DNA from: DRKI01 sp011051875
Lineage (GTDB): Bacteria; Desulfobacterota; Desulfobulbia; Desulfobulbales; Desulfobulbaceae
Assembly (NCBI GenBank): GCA_026990385.1
Contig: JALXDL010000100.1
Span: 1-64,000, forward strand
Reading direction: 5' to 3'
DNA length: 64,000 nt
In this document: in pieces, positions 29,414-37,552 of the stretch
Position numbering within the stretch: the first letter of the stretch is position 1
Layout: each line of letters starts with the position of its first letter
Program-made: the position numbers and the translations under genes
The notes under the pieces: generated by a model
The model's database searches: none
What the model saw: only the letters and a program-made list of their open reading frames with translations
What the model was told of the DNA's origin: nothing

Positions 29414-30757
29414 TCACCATCTGCCCTGCAGGCCATAGATACCGAAGGCGAGACAGAGGAGGGGGATGAGGCCGTAGAACCACCACCGGCAGCCGGTGGC
29501 ATCGGCAACCAGGGGATAGCCCCGGTACCGGGGAACCGGTACCTGCACGACCTTGATGCCGGCCAGGTTGTAGATGATGGGCAGGATCTCCCGGGGACTG
29601 TTGGAGTAGCTCTCGTCGTGGCGGCCGTTGTACTCATATTCGATCAGGCCATACTGGCTGTCCCCGGCCGCGGCAAAGAGCCCGGCCGATTCTGAGCGGG
29701 CGTAGCGGACGACCAGGTGGGGAATGGTGCGCCGCAGCTTGGCCAGGATGTCGTGTTCCATATCCTGCAACCGGCTGTCTTCGGGGTTCAGGTGGATGGT
29801 TATGGTCAGGGTATGCTGGAGCTGGCCCAGGGCACGGCTGTCGGCCGGGTTGAGGGAGTGGCGGCGGTTTTCGGTCAGGTCCAGGGCCCGGTGCGACTGC
29901 ATGGCGCCGGCCAGGAGCGAGCCCAGGATGACAAGGAGCAGGAGCGAGGAGCCTGTCCGGGAGAGGAGAGAACGGCCGGGGTGCAGCCAGAGGGCGGTGA
30001 GCAGGAAGAAGAACAGGGCAATGCAGAGAAAGGCCGCAACATGGGAGAAGGAAAGCAGGCCACTTTCAAACTGGCGGAGCATGGCGGTGAGCGAGACCTT
30101 GCTGACAATCGCCATGATACCGTCCTGGCTGCCGGCGGCAAAATCGAGGACCCAGGAGCCCAGGGTAACCGCCAGGCTGAGCATGGCCGCGGTGGGCAGG
30201 GAATCGCTGATTGCAGCGGCGAACATGCCGATGGCAACCACGGTGAGCGAGAAGAGGGCGTGGCCGGCAAAGAGAAGGGATATCCCGGGCAGGGAGATGT
30301 GGCCGCCCAGGTTGTGCCAGAAGAGGAGGGCCAGGGCCCCGGGCAGCAGGGTGAGCAGCCAGAGCAGTCCCATGGCGCCGATCTTGACCGCGCACAGGGT
30401 GAGGGGGGAAATGGGCAGCTGCAGGAGCAGCTTGAGGGCGCCACTCTCCTTGTCCAGGCCGACGAGGCGGATGGCGACAAAGGGCAGGAGCAGGCTTTCG
30501 CTCAGGTAGTAGGCGCCGAAGGTGGGTACGAAGATCCCGTCCAGGGGATTCATGCCCCGGGCCAGTTCCGGGAAGGAGAGCGCGGTCCTGCTGGCCTGGC
30601 TGTAGAGGGCCACGGCCTGGATGAAGCTGTAGCCGACCAGCACCGACACGATGCCGAGCATGAGCCACAGCGCCGGCGAGACCAGCAGGCTGCGCAGTTC
30701 CTGGGCCAGCAGGTTGCGGATGATCCCCTGCCGCGATGGTTCTTCAGGTAAGGGCAA
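29414..30757 (-). CDS. ABC-2 type permease with GldG-like periplasmic domain
   Basis: The 447-aa protein has an N-terminal ABC-2 permease (six or so helices, residues ~25-280: SPALWLMLGIVSVLVGYSF, YLSESLLLPFVAIRL, GMFAAAISDSLPTAAMLSL). From ~290 a periplasmic domain follows, opening with LDLTENRRHSLNPADSRALGQL, the hallmark of GldG/DUF7088 auxiliary components. A C-terminal helix (WWFYGLIPLLCLAFGIYGL) closes the protein. Normally the permease (GldF-like) and the GldG-like subunit are separate; here they look fused and the GldG part is short. It overlaps the ATPase gene by 14 bases and is cotranscribed with it. Substrate is unknown. Confidence 0.78.
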   Translation of the reverse strand: MPLPEEPSRQGIIRNLLAQELRSLLVSPALWLMLGIVSVLVGYSFIQAVALYSQASRTALSFPELARGMNPLDGIFVPTFGAYYLSESLLLPFVAIRLVGLDKESGALKLLLQLPISPLTLCAVKIGAMGLLWLLTLLPGALALLFWHNLGGHISLPGISLLFAGHALFSLTVVAIGMFAAAISDSLPTAAMLSLAVTLGSWVLDFAAGSQDGIMAIVSKVSLTAMLRQFESGLLSFSHVAAFLCIALFFFLLTALWLHPGRSLLSRTGSSLLLLVILGSLLAGAMQSHRALDLTENRRHSLNPADSRALGQLQHTLTITIHLNPEDSRLQDMEHDILAKLRRTIPHLVVRYARSESAGLFAAAGDSQYGLIEYEYNGRHDESYSNSPREILPIIYNLAGIKVVQVPVPRYRGYPLVADATGCRWWFYGLIPLLCLAFGIYGLQGRW

Positions 30758-31469
30758 GGAACACCTCCTCGAGCGTGCTGCCCGCTGCCAGGCCGGCCTG
30801 GCGGCAGAGCGCCTCCAGGGTGCCTGCCCCCAGCAGCCTGCCCTGGTCGAGCAGGAGGAACCGGTCGCAGATCTTTTCCGCCTCGCTCAACTGGTGAATG
30901 GAGAGGATCATGGCCCGGCGGGTCACGTGGCGGCGCAGAAGGGCCATGACCGACAGGGCCTGCCGGAGATCGAAACCGTCAAAGGGCTCGTCGAGCAGCA
31001 GCAGGGGCTGCCTGCTGAGGAGGGCCATGGCGAGCAGCACCCGGCGGCGGTATCCCTTGGAGAGATTGAGCAGAGGCTGGCGGAGCACCGGCGTAAGTTC
31101 GAGTCGCTTCACCAGGTCGGCCAGGTCGTCCTTTCCGGCGCCGTGGATACTCCGGAAAAAGGAGAGGGTTGTCGCCACCCGTTGCCGGGCATAGGGCAGG
31201 ATGTTGTCCGGCTGGTACCAGAGCACCCGGTTCCGTTCATCAGGCCCAAGCGGCCTGTCGTCCCAACGCACGGTACCGGCCTGTACGGAACAGAGACCGG
31301 TCAGACACTCGAGCAGGGTGGTCTTGCCTGCGCCATTGGGGCCGATGAGACCCATGATCTCGCCGGATCCCACGGCAAAGGAGATATTGGTCAGGGCGCG
31401 GTATGAGCCGAACCGTTTGTCCAGCCCGGTAACGCGCAGCCGCATGGTATTCGTGTCATCATGTTTCAT
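30744..31469 (-). CDS. ABC exporter ATP-binding protein
   Basis: The 241-aa nucleotide-binding domain has a complete set of motifs: Walker A GPNGAGKTT near residues 43-51, a Q-loop at VLWYQPDN, signature LNLSKGYRRRVLLAMAL (LSKG variant of LSGGQ), Walker B LLLLDEPFDG and a switch His (ILSIHQLSEAE). This architecture powers ABC-2 type exporters. A strong SD (AAGGAG) precedes the start at 31469. It pairs with the fused permease at 29414. Confidence 0.9.
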   Translation of the reverse strand: MKHDDTNTMRLRVTGLDKRFGSYRALTNISFAVGSGEIMGLIGPNGAGKTTLLECLTGLCSVQAGTVRWDDRPLGPDERNRVLWYQPDNILPYARQRVATTLSFFRSIHGAGKDDLADLVKRLELTPVLRQPLLNLSKGYRRRVLLAMALLSRQPLLLLDEPFDGFDLRQALSVMALLRRHVTRRAMILSIHQLSEAEKICDRFLLLDQGRLLGAGTLEALCRQAGLAAGSTLEEVFLALT

Positions 31470-31528
31470 CTCCTTTCACCTTACAGGAGAAATCCTGTTG
31501 CTGCAATCTGGCTCCGGGTCGAGACCGG

Positions 31529-33088
31529 TTACCTGTTCGCGGCCAGGTCGGCGGCCCAGAACAGAAACCAGATCGCCCCCGGAACATTGGTTCTGCAGAT
31601 CGCGGGAACGACCTTTTCAAACTCGGCCTCCCCGTAGGTGTAGCGCCTGTCGTGTACCTCGATGTTGAGGGCCGCGATCCCCTCTGTCTGGTAGTAGCAG
31701 TCCCGGGCCACGCCACTGCCCACACTGGTTTTGTTGTAGTTCTGGGCCGCTGTATAGCCGGTTATGGATTTGTCGTCTCCGCCGTACCGGTTGAGGATGG
31801 CGGCGATCTTCTCCGAGACGGCATGGAAGATCTCGTAATCGCTTCTCCCGCTTCCCGTGTCCAGGATATTTTTGTTCACCCTGTCCCTGGTGGAATAGGC
31901 GTATGGGTACAGGACCTGGGTGGAACCGGCATGGTAATCGATGAGGGCGATCACGTTTTTTTTCGCAATGAGCCGTTCCATGGCGCCTGATTCCGGCTCC
32001 GAGATGGAACCGGGTCCCCGGTACATGCGGGAGGAGGGGGAACGGGTCCTGATGAAAAGATGTTTCTGGTTGTCGGTTACATCCCATTTGTACTGGAAGT
32101 TCCGGTTGATGTCCGTGCCAAAGGCGACCCGCAGGTAGCCTTCCTTTTTGGCCCTGGCCAGGCTTACCCGGTCCTGATCGTCGCTCGACCATTGCTCTTT
32201 CCATACCCGTCTCTGGCCCGAGGCGCAGACAACGCGTTTCGGATTTCTGGAGTCATAGATGGCATCAAACATCTCTGTCGAGGCGACACTGAGCGAGGGT
32301 TCGAACAGGCTGAGGGTCTTGCCGTCCATGCTCTCGCAGACAATGACCGATTCCTCTTCCACCTCGCCGCCCGACGCGGTGTCGTCATAGTCGGCCAGAA
32401 AACAGTGTTCCGCATCGGCCGGCGGGGCTGGATAGAGCGTGCCGTCCCGCCGGTAGCAGATCACCGCCTGCGGATCCCGGGCCAGCTTGCGCCGGTTGGG
32501 CCGCCAGCCGGCTCCGTAGTAGGACATCTTTCCCTCGGGGGTCTGGCTGTAGTCATAGCCCTCCGGGTTGTAGACCGGGATGATGATGACCTGGATCTTC
32601 CTGAGCAGCTCGCCGATACTGGTCAGACGGGGCACTATCTCCTTGCTGTTTCCCTTGACCGTCGTCAGGCTGGCGCGGCTGTTGATCAACTCACCCTTGG
32701 CGTCCAGGGCCGGGGCAAAGTTGTCCTTGTTGTCGAGGAGGTATTCGGCGATGCCGATGCAGACTTCCGGCGTGGCCCACTCGTTGCCATGGATTGCTCC
32801 GGTAATGATAACCGTCGGCCTGCCGCGGTCATGGTCCCAGGAGGCATTCTCGGTGATCAGGATGGCGCTGATCTCCCGGGGCGGGTTGCCGTCAGTGCCG
32901 CTGGTGGTGCCTATGGACCGAACCACGGCAAATCCCGAGGAGTTGTCGGCAAGATCATGCAGGTAGCGGCTGATCATGGCGCTGTTTTTCATGCCCAGAC
33001 CGGGGCTTTCGCACCAGGTGGCCAGGCCATTGCCTGCATAGAGTACAGAGAGTACAGAGAGCAGGATGGTAATGGCGATCCGTTTCAT
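31529..33088 (-). CDS. Secreted M14-family zinc carboxypeptidase
   Basis: The 519-aa protein has a signal peptide (ITILLSVLSVLYAGNGLA) and an M14 fold. Zinc ligands are His100 and Glu103 (AIHGNEWATPE) and a downstream His in IDYHAGSTQVLYPY. The substrate-binding DINRNFQYKW and the C-terminal ALNIEVHD Glu are also visible. It is longer than a simple carboxypeptidase, with insertions around residues 215-300. The likely activity is removal of C-terminal residues from periplasmic peptides or cell-wall fragments. The start overlaps the upstream HEAT-like gene by four bases (ATGA), so the two are coupled. Confidence 0.85.
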   Translation of the reverse strand: MKRIAITILLSVLSVLYAGNGLATWCESPGLGMKNSAMISRYLHDLADNSSGFAVVRSIGTTSGTDGNPPREISAILITENASWDHDRGRPTVIITGAIHGNEWATPEVCIGIAEYLLDNKDNFAPALDAKGELINSRASLTTVKGNSKEIVPRLTSIGELLRKIQVIIIPVYNPEGYDYSQTPEGKMSYYGAGWRPNRRKLARDPQAVICYRRDGTLYPAPPADAEHCFLADYDDTASGGEVEEESVIVCESMDGKTLSLFEPSLSVASTEMFDAIYDSRNPKRVVCASGQRRVWKEQWSSDDQDRVSLARAKKEGYLRVAFGTDINRNFQYKWDVTDNQKHLFIRTRSPSSRMYRGPGSISEPESGAMERLIAKKNVIALIDYHAGSTQVLYPYAYSTRDRVNKNILDTGSGRSDYEIFHAVSEKIAAILNRYGGDDKSITGYTAAQNYNKTSVGSGVARDCYYQTEGIAALNIEVHDRRYTYGEAEFEKVVPAICRTNVPGAIWFLFWAADLAANR

Positions 33089-34194
33089 TGTCCTGTCCTC
33101 TCCATGGCGGCAATCCGCTGCCTGAGACGGGTAATGAGGTTCTTGTCGGCCTGGTCCGGATGATCGGCCAGGTAACTGTCGAACTCCTTGAGCAGATCCA
33201 GTAGCCCCGTATTCTCCGGGTTTCTGATGCCGCTGATGACATACTCCTTTTCCTTCCCATAGTCGCCAAACAGAATGGCGCGGTAGTAGGGCAGGGCGTC
33301 TGCCTCGTACATCCTGAAGAAGCCAAGCGCCATGGTGCGGATGGCGTCGACCTCGGCCTCCTGAGAATAGTCGATGTTGCCCTTGCCCGCAAAGGCGACC
33401 GCAAAGACCCGGGCCAGAAACTGTTTCTTGTCAAGGGAACGGGCCAGGCTGATGCCGGCCCAGACCGTGCCCGGATCGCTGGAGGAAAAACAGCGTTCCA
33501 GGCCGATGTCCGTGGCCTCGGGATAGCGGCGGGCAATGGGGATCACCTCGTGGCAGCGGGTGAAGTATTGAATCAGGAGGGGAACGTAGACTTCCGGCCT
33601 GCTGTCTGCCTGGTCAATCAGGTAGTTCATGACCTGGTGGCTGGCAAACTCGTTCTTATGGGGATGGGGCCCGTATTTTTTGACCAGCTTGAGGAGATCA
33701 TCCATGCTGGTTCCGGGCGTGAGCTTTTTCAGGTCTTTCTTGGAAGTGACTTCCTGCAGGCTGGCCTCGGCGCCCCATTGTACGCACAAGATGTCGCCCT
33801 CGCCCAGGTCTTCGCAGGCGTTTTCCCTGATCAGTTCCCTGAGGGCGTCCTCGGCCCGGCAGTCGTCGAACTGTCGGAGTTTTCTGGCGATACGGTATTT
33901 CTTGCGGACCAGTGATTCGCTGCTTCCCTGCCTCCGGGCATCCGGCGGCGTTTTTTTCAGTTCTTCGAGTTCACGGAGCAGGGCCAGCAGCTTCGGCTGC
34001 TCGGCACTGGAGCAGTATCGCTTTTTTGGGGTCCCGTCGGCATGGGCTTCGGTCTTGCCGGCGGTTGCGTCCTTCTCCGCCCCGTCGCAGGCCCGGCCCT
34101 TCCACCAGCCGTTGCCGCATTCGTCGGCCAGCACATGGCCGGTACCCATGGTAAGACCGGCGCAGAGCGAAAAGACGATAACGATTCGTTTCAC
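33085..34194 (-). CDS. Secreted helical-repeat protein, peptidase partner
   Basis: The 369-aa protein has a signal peptide (IVIVFSLCAGLTMGTGHVLA) followed by a Cys-containing region and then alpha-helical repeats (KYRIARKLRQFDDCRAEDALRELI and similar), suggesting a HEAT- or TPR-like scaffold. I recognise no named family. Its last four bases overlap the M14 peptidase start, and both products are secreted, so a scaffold or inhibitor/chaperone relation to the peptidase is plausible but unproven. Confidence 0.65.
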   Translation of the reverse strand: MKRIVIVFSLCAGLTMGTGHVLADECGNGWWKGRACDGAEKDATAGKTEAHADGTPKKRYCSSAEQPKLLALLRELEELKKTPPDARRQGSSESLVRKKYRIARKLRQFDDCRAEDALRELIRENACEDLGEGDILCVQWGAEASLQEVTSKKDLKKLTPGTSMDDLLKLVKKYGPHPHKNEFASHQVMNYLIDQADSRPEVYVPLLIQYFTRCHEVIPIARRYPEATDIGLERCFSSSDPGTVWAGISLARSLDKKQFLARVFAVAFAGKGNIDYSQEAEVDAIRTMALGFFRMYEADALPYYRAILFGDYGKEKEYVISGIRNPENTGLLDLLKEFDSYLADHPDQADKNLITRLRQRIAAMERTGQ

Positions 34195-34725
34195 ACTATG
34201 TCTCCTTCAAGTCAGCAGGAATGGTGGTATCGGACAACCATTCTCCTGCAAGAAACAGTCCTTTTCAGAAGGACTGGGAAGTTCCGGCAAGCCGCCCTGG
34301 GAGTGCGGTGGCATGCATGGGAGGGGTGCTCTGGGCTACAGTAAGCGTTTCACCGAAGCGGTCACAGGGTACTCCATCTGCGACGCCCTGTCAGAGGGTA
34401 TCACGAGAGCCGCTGGAAATGCAAAGAGTCCACGGAAAAAGAATACGCTCCCGGTTGATTACCGCTGGTGACGCCGGTGTCTCAGATGCAGACACCCCTT
34501 TGACCGGTCCTGGCTGGATTTCTGTCACTCTTGTTTTGTAATACCGTTATCAGATCGAGGGGTTGTGGTCAATGTTGCTTCATTTTTCAACATTGGCACG
34601 GTTCTGGCAATTTTCAAGACAAAGGGACATCGATCCGCTGACAGGCACTGGCCGGGGCGGCCGCCCAAAATCGGGCGGAAACGATCGTTGTCCAACCATC
34701 CATTCTCTTTTCAGGAGGACTGTTT
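34195..34725. other. Divergent intergenic region with sigma-54-like promoter
   Basis: About 530 bp separate the minus-strand helical-repeat gene and the small plus-strand gene at 34726. I see no coding frame. It contains a sigma-54-type site (34593-34609) and a short hairpin GGTGTCT...AGACACC (34476-34496). Confidence 0.5.
34593..34609 (+). promoter_or_regulatory. Sigma-54-type promoter (-24/-12)
   Basis: TTGGCACGGTTCTGGCA matches the -24 box TTGGCACG perfectly and has GG-N10-GC spacing; the -12 box is TGGC instead of TTGC. It points at the small secreted gene at 34726 with a leader of about 100 nt. Confidence 0.6.
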
Positions 34726-34929
34726 ATGAAGAAAATCGCATTCGCAGTAGCTCTCGCCTTCGGCCTTTCCCTGGCCGTCTCTGCAATGGCTTCGTCTGTG
34801 AAGTGTACCGTGACCGAGATCAAGGGAACCACGGTGACCCTGGACTGCGGGCATAAGGCATCCAGGCTCGTCAAGGGGGAGGCCGTGAAGGTGAAAAGCG
34901 CAAAAAGAAAAGCCATTGAAGGGTGCTAG
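34726..34929 (+). CDS. Small secreted Cys-containing protein
   Basis: The 67-aa protein has a clear signal peptide (KIAFAVALAFGLSLAVSAMA) leaving a ~45-residue mature part with three cysteines, the last at the C-terminus (AIEGC). The mature region looks beta-rich and basic (VTEIKGTTVTLDC). I do not recognise the family; a redox or metal role is possible but not shown. A good SD (CAGGAGG) precedes the ATG. A sigma-54-type promoter lies upstream and an intrinsic terminator downstream, so it is a monocistronic, inducible-looking unit. Confidence 0.8.
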   Translation: MKKIAFAVALAFGLSLAVSAMASSVKCTVTEIKGTTVTLDCGHKASRLVKGEAVKVKSAKRKAIEGC

Positions 34930-34966
34930 TTGAGCACCCACCCGAAAACAGGTGACTGAATTCGGC

Positions 34967-34997
34967 AAACCCGGCGGCCTCAGGCCGCCGGGTTTTA
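34967..34997 (+). terminator. Intrinsic terminator after the small secreted gene
   Basis: A perfect 14-bp stem (AAACCCGGCGGCCT and its complement) around a single C, ending in TTTT. The A-tract on the opposite side also makes it usable by the convergent gene. Confidence 0.9.
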
Positions 34998-35027
34998 TGT
35001 TCAGAAGACAGGGGCTGGAACCAGGAA

Positions 35028-35102
35028 CCTGAATTGAGTGATTTTCATTTTGCCCAAGATGCGTTTTTCCATTTGCAGATGGGTGGAAACGCTCAATTCA
35101 GG
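35028..35102 (+). repeat. R2 dispersed inverted-repeat element, full copy
   Basis: The element begins CCTGAATTGAGTGATTTTCA and TTTTGCCCAAGATGCG and ends CAGATGGGTGGAAACGC and CTCAATTCAGG. The ends (CCTGAATTGAG / CTCAATTCAGG) are perfect inverted repeats of 11 bp. It lies between the two convergent small secreted genes. Related copies are at 36249, 47174, 52441 and 13831. Confidence 0.75.
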
Positions 35103-35182
35103 GGAGAATAAACAAGAAAGAGGTGCTGACGACCGGGGAGGAGGCCGGCCGCCAGCACGGGGAGGATGTGAGTGGGTGGGAT

Positions 35183-35653
35183 TTACCAGTCGCAGCCCAT
35201 GCCAACCCGCCCGTAGGCGCCGCCGTGGCCGTAGCCGTAGCCACCACCATGGTTATGCCAACTGCAGTATTCCGGGCCCCATCCCATGGCACCGAAATAG
35301 GGAGCACCGATGGCCTGGCTGATCTCCTGGTTCACCTTCATCCGCAGTTGCCAGTATGCCTGTTCCAGGCCGTAGAGTTCATTACGCAGGGCATTGGCCT
35401 GGCCGAGGGTGGTGTTGGCGTCTGCCAGGGCGGTACGGACCTCTGTCGCCTTGGCCTGGAGAGCCGCCTCCTGCTCGGCGATCTGCTTCTGGTACCTGGT
35501 CTCGATATCCTTGACCTTCTGCTGCTGATCAGCGGTCAGGGTCGTCGTGGCCGGGCCACCCATCATCGGGCCGTACATCCAGGCGAATCCCTGGCTGGCT
35601 GCAAAGGTGAGGGCAATGGCGAAGACAGTGATGAAGATGGTTGATTTTTTCAT
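35183..35653 (-). CDS. ZraP/Spy-like periplasmic protein
   Basis: The 156-aa protein has a signal peptide (IFITVFAIALTFAASQGFA), then the family-like LTADQQQKVKDIETRYQKQI and a long helix ending near LRMKVNQEISQAI. The tail is Gly/His/Tyr-rich (HNHGGGYGYGHGG), typical of zinc-binding ZraP proteins. ZraP/Spy proteins are periplasmic chaperones or metal buffers in envelope stress. The ATG at 35653 has SD AAGGAG. A sigma-54-like promoter on this strand lies about 90 nt upstream, which matches how ZraSR controls zraP in enterics; no zraSR genes are in the window. Confidence 0.82.
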   Translation of the reverse strand: MKKSTIFITVFAIALTFAASQGFAWMYGPMMGGPATTTLTADQQQKVKDIETRYQKQIAEQEAALQAKATEVRTALADANTTLGQANALRNELYGLEQAYWQLRMKVNQEISQAIGAPYFGAMGWGPEYCSWHNHGGGYGYGHGGAYGRVGMGCDW

Positions 35654-35739
35654 GGCTGGTTCTCCTTGTGAGGGGGTAGTGTTTCCTTGTCCACATTTCC
35701 TTTTCCTGTCGGGAATGGACGCTGTCTTTGCCCTACCCA

Positions 35740-35757
35740 AAGCACATGATGTGCCAG
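35740..35757 (-). promoter_or_regulatory. Sigma-54-type promoter for the ZraP-like gene
   Basis: On the minus strand the sequence reads CTGGCACATCATGTGCTT, with -24 TGGCAC and -12 TGTGC at GG-N10-GC spacing. The -24/-12 region includes the palindrome GCACATGATGTGC. Confidence 0.5.
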
Positions 35758-36248
35758 AACTCTGCTGAACAGCCGGAAGCCGCCTATCTTACTGGTATGG
35801 AAAAGAAAAACAAAACCCCCTTTTTCTGGACGATCTTCTGTCCGCCCAGGGTGTCCAGAATCGGGACAGTTGGGTTGGCGGGAAAAGGGGCGGGTTGTCC
35901 TGTTTCAGGGCAGGTGAGGTCGTGCATGAGATGATGCCGGAATGGGCGTAACCGATCACGGGATACCCAATTGTCCTGAATCAATACATGGACTTGCAGT
36001 GTGCCACACACATCCCGTGTATCGGGAGGTTCGAGCGCGTGCCGATGGGGTGCCCTGTGACCGCTTGCGAATGAGCGATGAAGAAGCGACGTGTGGCATT
36101 CGAGGCACCGGCAGGGAGTGGTTACCTTGTCCCGGGCGGAGATCGATCTGCCCCTGTCACCTGATTTCTGTCTCCTGTTCCTCCAGAAACCCCTTGCCCC
36201 CTGTTCCATTATCCTGTAAGCGTAAGGCGCCATGGGAGGAGAGAAAGA

Positions 36249-36300
36249 CCTGAGTTGAGCGTTTCACCCACCTGCAACTGAAAATCGCTCAATTTGGGGA
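36249..36300 (-). repeat. R2 dispersed repeat, short copy
   Basis: CCTGAGTTGAGCGTTTCACCC, then ACCTGCAACTGAAAATCGC and TCAATTTGGGG, align with the complement of the full copy at 35028 with its centre deleted. It sits right before the first EPS gene, so it may influence that gene's translation or transcription. Confidence 0.65.
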
Positions 36301-36309
36301 AGAGAAATT

Positions 36310-37542
36310 ATGCGTGTGATTGTCGATGTCTCGGTAATCGGCCTGGCCGGGCTCTATGAAACGGCCCGCACCGGTATCTACCGTGTGATCAGCAGCCTGG
36401 TGCCCGAGTTGCTCGCCATGGAAGAGCTGGACCTGCGGGTGACCTCGCTTTCGTCTACCGAGATCAACAGGCTGACCCGGGACTATTTCCGCGGGCTGGG
36501 GTTCGCAGGCCGCTATGTCGGAGTCAACTCCCTGGAAGAGCGCCTCTTTGACCTGGCCCTGCGGATGGGGCCGGTGGATCCGCTCAAGATCTGCCAGCGC
36601 GCTGTGGCCCGCATGTTCCGGCAATGGCGCATCAACCGGGTGGGAGAGGCGGCAGACATCTTCCACTCCACCTTCTCCCCCCTGCCGGAGTTCGGGCGGC
36701 GGCCGCTCTGTTTCATGACCATCTACGATATCATTCCCGTGCTGCATCCCGAGTATTTCTGGCAGGGCTTTGATCATGATTTTAAGAAGATCCTCGGTGC
36801 GATCCGGGTCGAGGAGGACTGGGTTATCACCATCTCCCGCTCGTCACGCGACGATATCTGCAACTACCTGGGCATGGACCCGGACCGCGTTTTCATCGCC
36901 TGCCCGGCCGCCTCGCCGGCCCTCTACCATCCCCGGGCCGATGGGGAGGCTGTACGTTCGGTCCTGGCACGGTACGGGATTCCGGCGGCCGGCTACTTCC
37001 TCTCCCTGGCCACCCTGGAGTATCGCAAGAATCTTCAGGCCACCATTGCCGCCTTCAGAAAGCTGCTTGCCGAGCCCGGCCAGGGAGAGTATCGCCTGGT
37101 GCTGGTGGGGACCAGGGGCTGGAAGATCGACCGGCTGCTGGACGAGATTCTCCGGGATCCCGGCCTCAAGGACCGGGTCATCTTCACCGGCTACGTGGCG
37201 GACGAGGATCTTTCCGCCCTCTACGGTGGCGCTCTCGCCTTTGTCTATCCCTCCCTGTACGAGGGTTTCGGACTGCCGCCGCTGGAGGCCATGCAGTGCG
37301 GCCTGCCGGTGATCACCTCCAATACCAGCTCACTGCCCGAGGTGGTGGGCGATGCCGGTATCATGGTCGATCCGGAGGATACCGATGCCCTGGCCGGGGC
37401 CATGCTCCGGGTGGGGGAGGATGCCGGGCTGCGGCGGCGGATGCGGGAGAAGGGGCTTGCGCGGGCGGCCCGCTTTTCCTGGTCCCGCTGTGCCCGGGAG
37501 ACCGCCGCCGCCTACAGGGCCGCCATGGCCGCCGGCCGTTGA
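36310..37542 (+). CDS. GT4-family glycosyltransferase
   Basis: The 410-aa protein has the GT-B architecture. The C-terminal domain carries the GT4 signature: LSLATLEYRKNLQATI, VIFTGYVADEDLSALYGGA, FVYPSLYEGFGLPPLEAM (E-x7-E motif) and GLPVITSNTSSLPEV. GT4 enzymes use a nucleotide sugar and retain anomeric configuration. It begins the EPS gene series on the plus strand. The R2 element lies nine bases upstream of the ATG, and the SD is weak (GGGGAAGAG). Confidence 0.9.
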   Translation: MRVIVDVSVIGLAGLYETARTGIYRVISSLVPELLAMEELDLRVTSLSSTEINRLTRDYFRGLGFAGRYVGVNSLEERLFDLALRMGPVDPLKICQRAVARMFRQWRINRVGEAADIFHSTFSPLPEFGRRPLCFMTIYDIIPVLHPEYFWQGFDHDFKKILGAIRVEEDWVITISRSSRDDICNYLGMDPDRVFIACPAASPALYHPRADGEAVRSVLARYGIPAAGYFLSLATLEYRKNLQATIAAFRKLLAEPGQGEYRLVLVGTRGWKIDRLLDEILRDPGLKDRVIFTGYVADEDLSALYGGALAFVYPSLYEGFGLPPLEAMQCGLPVITSNTSSLPEVVGDAGIMVDPEDTDALAGAMLRVGEDAGLRRRMREKGLARAARFSWSRCARETAAAYRAAMAAGR

Positions 37543-37552
37543 GAGGGGCGTC

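Larger units (their letters stand above)
35654..36309. other. Intergenic region upstream of the EPS cluster
   Basis: About 650 bp between the ZraP-like gene (minus) and the first glycosyltransferase (plus). It contains the sigma-54-like site (35740-35757, minus) and an R2 copy (36249-36300) ending nine bases before the GT start. No coding frame is convincing. Confidence 0.5.

Noticed and set aside
34476..34496. Intrinsic terminator between the helical-repeat gene and the 67-aa gene
   Set aside because: The stem is short (7 bp) and followed by CCTTTG rather than a T-run, and no gene on the plus strand ends there.
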